Assembly: GCA_051453625.1 (NCBI GenBank)
Contig: JBOZIK010000001.1
Span: 203,852,790-203,916,789 of the forward strand
Length of the DNA: 64,000 nucleotides
Origin: Welwitschia mirabilis
Taxonomy: Eukaryota; Gnetophyta; Gnetopsida; Welwitschiales
Direction of reading: 5' to 3'
Positions 22,660 to 35,149 of the stretch are shown here, one piece after another (within the stretch, counting starts at the first letter, position 1; every line of letters begins with the position of its first letter). Under the pieces are notes generated by a model. It was not told where the DNA came from. It saw only the letters and a list, made by a program, of their open reading frames with translations, and ran no database searches. Made by a program: the position numbers and the translations under genes.

Positions 22660-22956
22660 TGTTGAGAATTGTGATCTATCTTATCTAATGTTATTTAAAA
22701 TAACATTTGCATCTTTTTCATTATGCATGTAACTATTTTTACATAACCCTTACTTTTGTTAGAGTTACCTTGGCACTAACTATTCTATAGTATGTGTTAT
22801 AAATGTTATGTATGCTTGTTAAGTACATGTTAGATTCTTAGTTCATGTTTATAAAAGAAGATGTTATAATACATTATAATCATTAAGAATATAAGGCATC
22901 ATTTTATTAATAAAGCTTTCTTTTCTCTCTTACTTATTCATCTTTTTATGTTTACA
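22660..22956 (+). repeat. 3' LTR of the copia element
   Basis: It starts TGTTGAGAATTGTG just after a decayed polypurine-like stretch and holds a TATA box (TATAAAAG, 22850-22857), then AATAAA (22909-22914), in the order expected for the LTR promoter and polyadenylation signal. The end at about 22956 (TTTACA) is chosen for the terminal CA and is uncertain. No 5' copy is present. Confidence 0.6.
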
Positions 22957-25790
22957 TCCCTTGGGACCTTATTAGTATCTAAATTTTTTAAGGACTACTT
23001 ATAAGATAATATACCAACCAAACCTAAGTAAACTTAAAAATATCATCTTAAGCATAATTAGATTTATAAATAAGAAATAAATTATTCATTATAGATTTCA
23101 AATGTCATGAAAGGAATGATTTTAGGTATGTTATGTTTTATAACAGAATGTAGAAAATACTAGGATAGTATGAAATATATCATAAACACCAACATGTTAA
23201 TCATCTAAATCCTAAAAATACATTAGAAGAATAGATATAAATAACAAGTATAAAAGAACATTCAAAATATACTATTGCAGAACAAATAATGATAATTATA
23301 TTAATGATCAAATAAAATAGAAATCCAATTATGGTTTAAAGTTCATTCTTCAATGACGTAAATGCTATACTATAGAAATAGATACCTAGGCTTGGTAAGG
23401 TAGATACCTCATGAATCAAACATTTCCTCATAACTAAAGAGGAATAAGAAAGGCTCAAAATCTGATAATGAGATAAGCCCTTACCATAGCCATAGGAAAT
23501 CTAAATCTACAATGATAAATTTATAATGTTATGATGAATATATTTAAGGAGTACATGTTATGATGAAAAAATAATTATTAACCCTCAAGGTATTTTCTTA
23601 TATAACCTTTATTAGGGTTGTTAATCACATTGGTACATATGTAATACATTGATGTTAATAACACATAATCATTAATGAATCTCTTTAGATTGTAAAATTT
23701 GGTTATGTAGTTCTTAGGATTCTTAAATCTAATTCATTATTCTAACTATTAAACTAACTTTATCTCCATGTTGTAAGTTTAATTTAGTATGTATTCACTA
23801 TTTAGTAATCCATTTCTTCTGATATTTATTTCTCCTAAGAATTTAAATGACACTGATGATTGGGGTAATGATACCAATCCTATTGGACTATTCAACTTTT
23901 ATAAAATTTAAGTGATTTAGAATGGCTTATAATTAAGATATCAAGTATCAATATTTTTAATAATAATTTTAAAATTATAAGAAAAAAACTAAATTAATGA
24001 TGTTTCAAAAATAAATATGGTCTTTATAGCCTTAAACATCATATTTACTATATTTTAATAGGCCAAATATGTAAAAATTAATGTAATTAATCATCTACAT
24101 GACTAGTGTAATACCATTTTGTTGGTATTCGTTATACTTATTATCAGGTTTCACTAACATTTTAACTAGCATTTACAAGCTTATGATCTTCACCTTTCTA
24201 TTAGCTAAAATTATCATAATAACCTAGTCATATGATGAGAAAACTTCAGAAATCTTGATTTTTTCATGTAATTCATCATTATTTATAGTCATTCTTAAGA
24301 ATCTTCTTGACTCCTCATATTTTATTAACTTTTTTTAATGCCTTATCTCTTTTCTTTTGGAGAGAGTTCATTTCACTCAACACATAGATGAACTTCATAT
24401 CTAATTTTTTACTAAAACTTACTTTGAATGTTTCTATATCCTTATTTATGGTTGTAGGTTTTTGTACCATTTGATGATGACATTCATTTGTAACTAAAAG
24501 ATTTAATGAATGTGATACTTCATTAATGGTATACCATTTTTAAAGTACCTAATTACCTAATATTAGTGGTAATTCTTTTTTTCACAATGACCCTTATACA
24601 TCTATTTATCTTTTAGTTGCTAATACAATTCAATTATACCAATTACCTTAGTTAGACTTGCCTTATAAAATCAAATCCATTTTTTACTTAAAATTAATTA
24701 AAATATTTACTATTTCTATAATTATTTTACTAATATTAAACATCTTAAATATACTTGAATCTATCCTTTTAGATTTTAATAATTATGATAACCACTGAAG
24801 AACCTCTTCTTTGGATTAGGAAAAGTAGTATGAGGTGTAAATTACTTTAGATGCATTATTTTAGATTTTCATGTCCTATATAATCAACAAAGAATAATTC
24901 ATAATTTATATTTTCTAAAAGATGAATATTATCTTATCTAATATTATAAATCGCTAACTAAAATTAAAAAGAATAAAACTATAAAATTTTACATGTACTA
25001 ATTAAAAAAAGCTTCCTAGGGGTTATTCATTCTAATACTATTATAGTAAAAGCATGCTGAAATACAAAATTATTTTATAGCCTACTATTAGTTGAACTTA
25101 ATAATAATTGGCCATTTTAAACCTTATTAAGAATATTTAGAAAAATCACTTCAAAAACTGAATAGAAAGCCTTGCTCAGAAATCATCTCTTTTTGGTTTT
25201 CAAACTTATCCTAGCTTAAAATTTCTATTGTAACTTTTAAATGAGTCTCTATAATCAAACCTTAGCATATAATGTTAGATATATTGGTGCATCATGTAAT
25301 ATATCACAAAAAGAAATAAAACATTTAATGTTTCATATCAAGGTATATCAATAGGCATATCATATATTTGACATTTAATATTAAGCATATGAAATTTTGA
25401 TGTATGGTATCTATGTTAATTGTTAAAAACTATAATTATTAAAATGTGACTTTTTAGATAGAAATGCTTATCATTAGTTTTATCTATTTTTTATATTATT
25501 CCTTTTATAATATTTTAAAAAGCTGAGAAATTTATTAGCAAGAGATCTAGAGCTTTGGAATTAAGATCTAGTTTATAGATCTTTAGTAAACATTACAAAT
25601 AGCTAGGGGTTTAAACCTTGTATCTAAAAAATAAGTGATCAAAATAAAGACTATTATTATAAATATCCAAATAACTTCTCCTCATCCTTAAGCTTTGGTA
25701 GGAGATTATGAGTTAATATAAATATACTCTACCTATGACACCATGTTGAAATAACCACCATATTGAGTGACTTACAATAATTAAATAAAG
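22957..25790. other. Mostly unidentified; one coding-like stretch on the minus strand
   Basis: AT-rich sequence without recognised repeats. On the minus strand, about 24560 to 24290, one frame reads coherently for about 80 codons: YTINEVSHSLNLLVTNE, then VQKPTTINKDIETFKVSF, KLDMKFIYVLSEMN and LQKKRDKALKKV. It looks helical and charged, with stops at both sides. I do not recognise the family; a gag-like or other transposon protein is possible. Confidence 0.35.
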
Positions 25791-26279
25791 TGGAAATAAA
25801 AATAAAAATTACAAAAAAAGTAAGAAACGTTAAAAATAAAGGGGAATAGAGGTGTCTATCCTTGAAAAAGGTTTTATTAAACTAAGAGATAAAAGGGTTA
25901 CATTAAAAAATCATTAAAAACCTTAAAGTGTTAAGATGTTATAAAGCAAAAAGAAAAAGGAACTAGAAGCAAAGTAAAGATAAAAATTAGACATCATGTG
26001 TCATAAGTAGGATAACTAACATACAATTCATTAGACCAACATTTTAAAAGTAACAAGAGGAAATTAACCTTAGGTTAGATCTTCTTGTCTTGATTGTAAA
26101 TTTAAGAATAAAAATTACATAGAATATTTGTCTTCTCTTTAATGAATAAAAAATTGATATGAAAAGATACATTTGTTTTAAAAATTAGATTACATATTCA
26201 CTTCCAAATATGATATAGTATAATAGATTAAATAATCCTCTAAATAAATTTAAAATAGTTATTGGTATTTCGTAAATAT

Positions 26280-26430
26280 CTAAAGAATATTAAATCTTCA
26301 GAAAGTTAAATATTAGAAAGGACATTACGTGTCCAAATCCAGGTACTGTTAGCAAGATAGTAGTGTCAAAAGACATGAATAAAATCATCTATAACTCCAC
26401 ATTAAGGATAAATAGGATTGTGAATGTTAA
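26280..26430 (-). pseudogene. LINE zf-RVT region
   Basis: On the minus strand a decayed zinc-binding stretch reads CGVIDDFIHVF, followed by HYYLANSTWIWTRNV. The plant LINE pattern here is C..CG..ES.DH.F..C......W. One Cys, the His and the closing Trp are visible; the first Cys is Tyr. This supports the LINE call made from the RT. Confidence 0.55.
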
Positions 26431-27399
26431 TTTATTGAAGTCATTTACCAAGTTTAAAATCATAATAAAGTAGGTATCACAAAATTTTAATATTAGAAAT
26501 CAAAAGAAGTTACCAAATATTCTTAAAAATGGTCACCTAAAACTAATTAAACTCTTTTTTATGACATAGTTTATTATAATGATCAACAATTGTTATTAAA
26601 TTATGAAGTAATTATAATGGAATGCATGGCTTATATGGAAAGATTAAGGATCCAATTTTTGAGTGAAGCTCCTCAAGAAATCTTTTTATAGATTCATCTA
26701 AATGTAGGTGTTAAAAACAAAAATTTCAAAGAAAACAATTGCATGGTATATGAATTATTATAAAGAAGATAAACTAATGTTTAAGATATCCATTAACCTA
26801 TAAGCTAAAGATAATTTATAGAAATCACAACTTTTTGAAACCAGTGAGTAGTAAGCCTTAAGTTTGTAAGAGCAATAAAGGTTGAAGAAAAAGCATCCAC
26901 CATGGATAAAGCTTAAAAGTAAATCTAGGTGAATTGTACTATTTTCCTAATTAATATATTTACATAAGATTTTTCATGCTATTAAAATGGTTTATAAAAC
27001 ATGTCTTTCTAGAAGAGTAATCTAGATGCTAAGAAAATATAGCTACTAAAATGGATGCCTTTTTAAAGAGGTTTATGCATAGGAAATGCTTGTGTTAAAC
27101 AAAGCTAAATAAGATAGTCAATAATACCTAAGGAGTTAAAATAAATAAATAATTATTTTGCAACTAAAGGGGTCCCTTTCTTAAAAGAGCTCAAAAAATC
27201 TAAGTCACCTCATTTCTTAGGAATAGCAGAAATATATCATACAACTTAATGAGATCCTTTTTTAAAATCTTTTTAAAACCACATAAAATTCCAAAATACT
27301 TTTTGTAATTTTTGGAAGGAAATGTAAGAATCAGACTAGTAAAATGAGCAATAAAAATGAGTGGAAGAAATAATAAATTTACAAACCAAATACTTACTT

Positions 27400-28780
27400 G
27401 TAAGAGTGAGAGATTATTTCTATTTTATTCTAGACTTGAATGAGAACTTAATCTCAAAGAGATAAGGGAAAATATAAAAACTAAAAGGAACTCCCAAAAT
27501 CTTAATATGTTATGATCAAATACTAGCATCTAATCTTCATTTAAAAGATGTTAGTAATCACTACTAAAGCTATAAACTAAATATTTGGGTTAATTAATGA
27601 TAAAACCATAAAGAGCACAGTATTGTTTGCTTGAAAAAGAAGGTAATGAAGGTCTTTGTTTATATTGAGAATAAGAAAAAATGAGTCATTTGCAAATTTT
27701 ATATGTATAATTTTATGACTGGGATTAGAGAGGATATTCCTCTAATATAATTATGATAAATAATGCATTGAAGACAATGAGAAAAGAAATTTGCTACTAT
27801 AATAAATAAATAAGAAAATAGAGAAATCCCTACCTTACAGAATAACAAATAGGAAAAGGAGAATACTCTCTAAAATGAGTAGTAATTATAGAATTAGCAT
27901 CAAAAAATAAATAACCTATCATATGTAAGAATTTTAAATCAAAGCAAGATTAGTCATAATCTAAAGAATGAAATCCTATTTAATTTTATATAGGCCTTAG
28001 CATATTCAAGTTTAATTAAAATAATATCTTGATGAGTCTCCTTAGATCATTGAAAACCTTTTCAAGTTGCTACCACATCTGTTAAAAAATATATACTAAG
28101 AATAAAATCTATTTATTAATGAGAGATAACTTTTAAAAGAGTCTACTTTAGTTAAAAATCTATTCACTTTACTTAGATCTTATAGCTGACACTAAGGACT
28201 CTATAGAGTTTATAGTTAGAAAACTAAGTGAGTTCACATAACTTGAGAAGAAGTAGAATAAATGCCTTATTTTAATGTGATCCTAGAGATCTTGTTTGAA
28301 TTTCCTATTTAATAATATAAGAAATATCACTACCAATAATAGTGTAATGAATCTTACAAATTCAACTAGAAATACATCATATCTTAAAGATTTTTCATGA
28401 TTCACTTTAGATCAATCCTATTTCAATTCTAATGAATAAATATTAACTTTCAACATTTAAAACATAGTTAGAGTAATAAAAGTATGATATAAAGTAGTGA
28501 CCTCCTTAAAAATAGAATTAACCATGAAAGTATCATAAAATAAAGTAGCAAAATGACCTCTTAAATAGGAAAGAAAAGTATTTGAATTGCTAATAGTAGC
28601 AACATTAAAAGTAAGTTAATTTAATGAATTCATAGGAGAGCAACTATTCAAATATTAAAAACACTCATTATGATTTCCATCTTGAATTTTTAATCAAGGA
28701 AGTAAAATTTTCATCAAGGTACTTTCTAGCTAATAAATATTGCATTTTTAAAAAGCCAACTTAGTATTAGCTAAATTAGC
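27400..28780 (-). pseudogene. LINE reverse transcriptase
   Basis: Target-primed reverse transcriptase of a plant L1-type element. On the minus strand near 27860-27690 the frame reads FCKVGISLFSYLFIIVANFF, matching the GLRQGDPLSP.LF.IVAD block, then HNYIRGISSL. The catalytic FADD appears as FANDSFF (codons at 27696-27685), so one catalytic Asp is Asn. Further upstream, near 28790-28640, LQKMQYLLARKYLDENF-like text (with a stop for the Gln) matches the linker before the RT. Many stops and frameshifts are present. Element B was inserted directly upstream at 28806. Confidence 0.65.
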
Positions 28781-28800
28781 ATGAAGCTGTGAATTAAAGG

Positions 28801-28805
28801 TTTAT
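28801..28805. repeat. Target site duplication of element B, left copy (TTTAT)
   Basis: TTTAT abuts the left LTR and is repeated exactly at 36242-36246 after the right LTR. Five bases is the usual length for Ty3/gypsy insertion. Confidence 0.85.
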
Positions 28806-29892
28806 TGTTGTAGTGTGTATTTATGCAATGTTTATGTCCTAAGTAAAATCCTGTTAATTACAAATAATAATGCATAAACACAACACACTAATATAGATGG
28901 GAGTTAATCCAAATGTCATAATCCATCAAAGGTTAAAGTAGAAAATAAGAGAGTTGCTTTCAAAAGAGAAATACTAGTATCTTAATTTACAGAAATAACT
29001 TGTAATGCATGAAAATAAAATGAAACACACTTGTGCAATGCTAATTTAGGAAAAGAAAACAACAATGCATTTAACCTAAACTAACCAAGCAGAACCTTAA
29101 CAAAGGTTGCCCTCATTTATATCACAAGAGAAACTTTTATCGAATCTTAAGAAACATAAGCTATGAGGGAGTGAAACATTCATACATTAAAGCATAAAAG
29201 AAAATGTTTTGTATTAGGAATCAAACTACATCTATGTTACAAAGTAGCCATACCTCAATGGAGGAAATGCTACCCAACACCAAGGAACATCTCTCTAAAA
29301 CTACAAGATGGATCTCTGGCCCTTTGGTCTTCTATGACAAGAATTTCTGATGCAAATGAAGACAAGAAGGAGAGTCAAAGGGGAACTTGTTTATAACATA
29401 TTACAGTAGAAAATGATAAATAAAAGGTAGGGGAAGACATACTCTTTACAAATAAGAAACAGACAAAATGGTTAAGGGTCGGCTGTCAGAATTGATTACA
29501 TATCAGTGTCATCTTAACTATCATCTAGATGACATGGAGGATTATAGCTCATTATAAAAAGTAAATCAAAATGATAATTTAGTAGTGATTCAGCCATTTA
29601 TATCAGCAAATAACAGTGTCATCATCCTATCTATTGTGGGGATGACAAAGAGGATGACAGACTTCCCTAATCATTTTGCAAAGTAGAAACTAGCCTTCTA
29701 TCAATATTCTTCTTCTACAGCTTTATTTATTAGAATGTGTCTTAAATGCATCAAATCTGGGTAATAATTACACATTTCCAAGATCTTATATTAATTTTCC
29801 AAAATCCTCAAGATTGCACCTAAACCTGTATAAATGTCCTACAAAAAAATGCATAAAATCTCATCAAATAATTACAAATTGGTAGTGCAACA
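28806..29892 (-). repeat. 3' LTR of element B
   Basis: 1087 bp, starting TGTTGTAGTG and ending GCAACA on the plus strand. It aligns throughout with 35150-36241. Confidence 0.9.
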
Positions 29893-29906
29893 TTGCCCTC
29901 CACTTA
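29893..29906 (-). other. Polypurine tract of element B
   Basis: On the minus strand AGTGGAGGGCAA directly precedes the 3' LTR. A purine-rich tract at this place primes plus-strand DNA synthesis. Confidence 0.65.
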
Positions 29907-31850
29907 GCCTTTGTTAGTTCCTAATAAAAACCAGATGAAAAACCATAATTACAAATCAATTTATTTTTCAACACATAAATCTAGAAATTACATTTATAAA
30001 ACACATCTCATAAATAAATAGCGTGTAATGCATAATGTAAATGAAGACTTGAAAATTTCATCTCATGAAAAACATGTATTAAGTTAAAAATTTTTGAAAA
30101 TGAGCCATGAAAATGGGTCTCTATTCCCTAAAAGAAAAAGTAGTACATCCCGTATTAAAAAATAGAGGGAAAAAAATAGATAAGAGTGAGAAGACAGATA
30201 AAAGAGGACAACTTTCTAAACAAAATGTAAAACTGAGTAATCTTAGATTTGAAAAATATAGATCTATGAAATATTTTGACAAGTAAAAAAAAATGTTTTT
30301 TTGACAAAAATAAATAAGAAAAGTTCTTAAAACATCAAAAATAAAATTTATTAAGAAAACTCAACTAAGCAAGAAATCTTTTTTTATTGAAAACTGAATG
30401 ATGATAAGAAAATTTGGTAATGACTTTGAAATAACTAAATAAATCATAAAAGAAAATAAAAAGAATGGGCATAAGGTAACATAAACAAAAGATAGATCAT
30501 CTATTTGATATTTTAACCTAGCATACTTTCATGAAAGAAATCATAACATTACTTAATGTGAAAAAGCATGAGTTGATGTATGAAAAATTTTATTCGATAA
30601 GGTAGTGGTTATGACGATGTTAAAGATAAAATGAATGATTAGACCAAATAATTGCTCAAAAATGAACTTACCTATCATCATCTCAAAATAAACACCCAAA
30701 TCTTAAGAAATGAAATGAGCATATGGAATAGACTATAAGCCTAGGAAATAAGCAATGCCTCTGATCATACCAGGAACACCACTAATCCCATAGCCTCAAA
30801 GTTTTTATTACAAATTTATTATCCATGATGAAGGGAGTGCAACCACCATCAAAGAAGTAAGGACTTATGAAGCATGGCTAACTGAACTCCCAATGAAGTT
30901 TGCACAACTATCATATTACACTGCTAAAGGCTTTCCTCGAAAATATTTACTTTGGTGTAGTTTCAGTAGGACATCATGGTGACCATGGTTGTGAAATATC
31001 ACAAATAAAACATCGTGGCCTTATTTCATTTTTTTTTTTTTGTATGTGTATGAAAACAAACACTAAAAACATTTCACATTAGTAAACATTCCAAAAGAAA
31101 AAGGTAAAATTCATAACATAAAAATAGAAAAGAACACTCTTAAACAATCTAAGACCTTTTCATCATTGAGAAATAAGAATCTTCCTTCAAACTGAAGTTC
31201 ATGGATGTGAGAATGTCCTAATATTAGGTGAATTTAATCTTATCACCAAAATGCCCAAGTTAAAATACTAGTTATGAAGATAAAAACATAAGTTAAGTTT
31301 GAAAAATAATCAAGTAATATCATAATAACCTTCAAAGAAAAAGTTAAGAGAAAATTCAAATAGTTTGCTTGTAAAATTCCAAATTTTGTCCATGTACTTC
31401 CTGAAATTATTAAGTAGTTAAATCAAAAATCTTAAAAAATCTATAAAAATTTATTTTCTCAAATAATAGAAAATAAAAATTATTTATTTACTGAAAATCA
31501 TACTGCTTGTCATCCAAACAACGGAGAAGACAACATACACAGGGAAAAAAATAGAAAATTATGAGAGAATAAAACTTATCAAAAATCTAAAAAACTAGCA
31601 AAACTGACTGTTATCCTATCTATAGTGAGGACGATAGAGAAGATAGTATATTTATTATTACAAAAAAAAAAAAATAGAAACTACAAATAGAAATAAAAAC
31701 CGAAAACAGAAAAATGAAAATAAAAGCATAAAAACAAAAAGCTATAATAAAAATATCAATGTAAGAAAATTTTTATTTAATTCCTAAAAATATAATCATA
31801 CTTTTATTGAAGAGAAAGGAGAAAAATGTAAGGATCTATTTTAATCTCAA
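29907..31850 (-). other. 3' untranslated part of element B, nothing coding recognised
   Basis: About 1.9 kb in the place of RT, RNase H and integrase. Very A-rich on the plus strand. A 60-codon open stretch at 30900-31082 resembles no known protein. No retrotransposon enzyme motif was seen on either strand. Confidence 0.5.
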
Positions 31851-31854
31851 GATA

Positions 31855-32210
31855 TTACATTCTTTCAGATAAATAAGGTTCAAACCAAAAGTTTACCAAT
31901 TGAGAAATCATAAAAGGTGTATAATTATTTTCAATTAAAATCAATTTAATGAAGAGAGGGATAATAGATAACACTCTATAAGACCACATTAGAGCACAAA
32001 TTTTGGAAGTTAAAGGGAAGATAAATGACAACTCTGGTAAAATATTTTTATTGATTTCAAGATTTTTATTTTGATAATGATAGAGAAAATTATATTCAAG
32101 TCCATTAGAAAGATTCAAATTCATATTAAAATTATGATTTTTAGTTGGTTCATGTAATGGACAATCTCCCTCAAGGTGTGGATCTAAGAGTTGGACTTAT
32201 TTACATATAA
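31855..32210 (-). other. Unassigned open stretch downstream of protease in element B
   Basis: An 89-codon minus-strand frame (32124-31855; MNLNLSNGLEYNF at the start, NFWFEPYLSERM at the end) follows the protease region. Its wording fits no RT motif. It might be a remnant of the segment between protease and RT, or chance. Confidence 0.3.
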
Positions 32211-32830
32211 TTATTTACATATAAAAGATTCTTTCTTATTTTCAATGTTGAATTTATTATTAGATTTTAAATTATTATTCTCAATTTGGCCATCATAAAG
32301 TATAGACTTATGTAACTGCATCTCTCTTTCTTTAGGAGAGTGATGTTGCAAGAATAAAGTTGGTTTGATATTATCTTCAATGTTTATTTCATCATCACCT
32401 AAATATTTTTCATTTTCATCAAAGACTCTAATTGTAAATCTTCTATTTTCAAAGTGAAACTTCATTTTTCTTGCTCTTGTGTTAATGATGCAGTGGACTA
32501 TTACACAAAAGGCTCATCTTAGAAGTAAATGGTATCCTCTGTTATGTTCAAATTCTATGATAATCACATCTATTGGGGAGCAAGCCTCTTCAATTTGTAT
32601 TGCCAAATCTTTAATAATGCCTAATAATTTCTTAATTAAAGTATCTGCTAATTCTAAGATAACTAGAGTAGGCTCTATTTTTTCCTCCAAATTAAGTCTC
32701 TTACAAATATGAAGTGGCATAATGTTAACACTCACTCTAACATCTATTAAGGCTTTTCTAATCTTTTTGTTTTTCTCTAAAGTAATATTCACTGTAGCTG
32801 CTCCTCAATCTTTAAATTTTAGGTGATTTT
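32211..32830 (-). pseudogene. Aspartic protease and following linker of element B
   Basis: Protease of an Athila-type element. On the minus strand (32792-32514) the frame reads KALIDVRVSVNIMPLHICKR, then LELADTLIKKLLGIIKDLAI and a final HNRGYHLLLR. Relatives have ALIDLGASVNLMP, LQLADRS...P.G..ED and P.ILGRPFL. The catalytic Asp remains, but Gly is Arg and Ala is Val, both explained by single transitions. After a frameshift a second frame (32465-32211) begins MKFHFENRRFTIRVFD, the stretch that follows protease in this clade. It then ends, where RT would be expected. Confidence 0.75.
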
Positions 32831-33059
32831 TATAATACTAAATTCATGAGAGATTGTGCTAAAAAGAATTTGCTAGGAATAACTCATTTTTATTTTCTTC
32901 TTATTAAGTCCTTCCAAAGTTTTAAATACCCTAAATTTTGTTGCAAAAGTTTTCAAAAGGGTAAGTTTATGCTCATGTTTTTCATTAAGACTTTTAGATG
33001 TTCATTGAAATTTGAATTGTTGTTAAGCCTATCAAGCCAAAGGGTGGTTTGTTGAGAAG

Positions 33060-34476
33060 GATTTTTCTTTTTCTTTTTACTAAGAGAATGGAAGCTCTAA
33101 TATTCTAATATATTAATGTCATCTTAATATTCTTCTTCATCATTTTTAAAATCATTTTGGGAGGTGAAAGGTTTACATAGAGGAGGATTTATTTCTTATC
33201 CACTTCTTGTCATAACCTTACAATCTTTTCTTAATTCATTAGGATTTGGTAAAGGTTGTGTTGCTAAAGTTCCATAAGGCCTTTGATTTGCTAATATTTT
33301 TTATTGAAGGACATTTATTAAGTTTTCAAGTTTGACATTTATTTCTTTAAATGATCTTCTAATTTCATTTGTAAGGTTTCTAATTGGATCATTTAGATAT
33401 TGGTATTTTGATGAACTTATTGGGTAGTTTGTGTTTTTAAATCGATTTCTAAAAGCTTGGGAGTTATTTTAAAAATGAGTGTTTAACCTAGGTTGTTCTT
33501 GATTTTTATTTCAAAAGTTATGAGATGTTTGATCGAAAGTACAAGCTTCTTCACGTATTCTTTCTTTATATGTTGATAAAAGAGAATAGTTTTTGGTGAT
33601 GTGATAGTTATCCTCACATAAATCATAAGTTGCCACAACATTTTTTTTAGTTGTAGATTTGGCATCTAAGATCATCTTAGCATACTTCTCTAAGGTTTTT
33701 GTAAAGTTTTTTATGATATTTGTAGGATTGGATTTTACCTCTTTTTGTTTTATCTGATTTAAATCTTTAATAATTTGACCTACAGTGCAGTTTTCTTTTG
33801 TTGTTGTCCAAGTTTAACTAACCTCCATAAGTTCTTCTAATTTTATCCAAGCATTGTCTAATGTAAGGTTCATAAAATTTTCATGACAAGAAAAATCTAC
33901 AAGTTGTCTTGTATGTGGAGTTAATCCAATATAAAATTAGGTCACTAATTCTTCTTCTAAAAAAGAATCTATTGGATTAGAATGAGTTGCTATGAAGAAA
34001 CATCTATATGTGAAGGCATAATATTTATTTGGTTTTTGTTAAAAATTTATTACCTTTTTTTTTCTTTTTCTCATGATTTCTTCATTTATGAATCTTTTGA
34101 TAAAGCTTTCTTGGACTTGTTTTCAAGTTATTAAGCTTTTGTGGAGTATTGCTTTTAGTCAATTTTTTATTCTACCCTTTAATATCATAGAAAGATTACC
34201 ATATATGTTCTAGCAGTTATTTTTTTCATTTTTCAAGGTGAGGATTAATTGTTCTATATCTGCTATGTATTAAAGGGAATCCTCATCATCTTCTCCACTA
34301 AAAGTTGAATAGGCTTTTAAAATTTTAATTTCAATATCATCTCATAGGGGTAGATCAAAAGGGATTTGAATCTCTTATTTCTTATTATCTAACAATTTCC
34401 TCAAGGTAAGGTTTGCATTAGGATTATGGATAGAAGATTCTACAACTTATTTTTGCTTATGGATAGCACTCGACAT
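33060..34476 (-). pseudogene. gag of element B
   Basis: The minus-strand frame opens at 34476 with MSSAIHKQK and shows the gag core near 34140-34070 (KQVQESFIKRFINEE). A zinc knuckle lies at 33627-33586: Y-D-L-C-E-D-N-Y-H-I-T-K-N-Y. The usual pattern C-x2-C-x4-H-x4-C has lost its first and last Cys, both now Tyr (TGT or TGC to TAT, a G to A change plus in one case a third-base change). The part after it (NLTNEIRRSFKEINVKLENL near 33380-33320) is the helical stretch usual after the knuckle in Athila gags. Stops occur at former Trp and Gln codons. Confidence 0.75.
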
Positions 34477-35128
34477 TGTAAATTGATTCTTCCCTGTTAT
34501 AAGGTTTTCATTAAGAAAATCTGATTTAGAAAAAAAAAAAATTGGAAGAGGATTGAGTGCACCTGGAGATTACTCTTCCGATTTATTTTTTATATCCACT
34601 AGTCCTCCTTTAATGTTATTCTCTACTAGAATCCTTTCTCTCTTATATTTCTTCTCAAGATTAACCATATTATAGCATCCTACAAATAGAAAACAATAGA
34701 AAACTGATCAAAAATAATACTATTATCCTGTCTGTCATGGAGAAGACATATGAGACGACACATACACGGAACATAACATAGAAATAGAATAAAAAATCAA
34801 AAGAAAAAGTGAAAAACTAAGAAAGGAGGAATGTTTTCCACCTTCTCATCCAGACAATAAAGGAGATAACAAAGACTGATTTTATTATAGAAAAAATTGA
34901 AATCCAAAAATAAAACTAAAAACTAAAATCATACATTGTTGTCCTATTTGTTGTGTAGATGATAGAGGGGATGACCACTATCTTTCTATAGAAAATTAAA
35001 TCTGAAAAACTGGAAAATAGAAAACCTATAGTTCCTAATAAAATACAATTTCACTATAAATAAATAATTGAATAGAGATCTAATATACTCACCCAAATAA
35101 TGACAACCTTCGTACTCCTCAATAGCCT
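34477..35128 (-). other. 5' untranslated leader of element B
   Basis: Noncoding sequence between primer-binding site and gag start. It resembles the corresponding 964-1634 of element A in part. No other feature was recognised. Confidence 0.5.
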
Positions 35129-35146
35129 TTCCCAGCAATGGTGCTA
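35129..35146 (-). other. Primer-binding site of element B, tRNA-Asp type
   Basis: The minus strand reads TAGCACCATTGCTGGGAA. Against TGGCGCCGTTGCCGGGGA the mismatches are only G to A and C to T. It lies three bases inside the 5' LTR, as in element A. Confidence 0.8.
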
Positions 35147-35149
35147 AGA

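Larger units (their letters stand above)
18040..22956 (+). mobile_element. Ty1/copia retrotransposon, 5'-truncated
   Basis: The order protease remnant, gag-pre-integrase, integrase, RT, RNase H, 3' LTR is that of Ty1/copia elements, in which integrase precedes RT. There is no gag and no 5' LTR. The left part joins a D-like leader near 18035. The stretch between integrase and RT (19331-21170) is about 1 kb longer than usual. All domains are interrupted except the RNase H region, where 142 codons remain open. Confidence 0.8.
25800..28800 (-). mobile_element. LINE (non-LTR retrotransposon), ORF2 fragment, minus strand
   Basis: The minus strand carries, in order, the upstream ORF2 linker, RT and the C-terminal zf-RVT region of a plant L1-type LINE. 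Its 5' part stops at the point where element B is inserted (28806); the endonuclease is not recognised beyond B. The 3' end is not defined, and no poly-A tail was located. Confidence 0.65.

Noticed and set aside
32479-33055. Plus-strand frames of 69-77 codons
   Set aside because: Shadows of the minus-strand protease and gag of element B.
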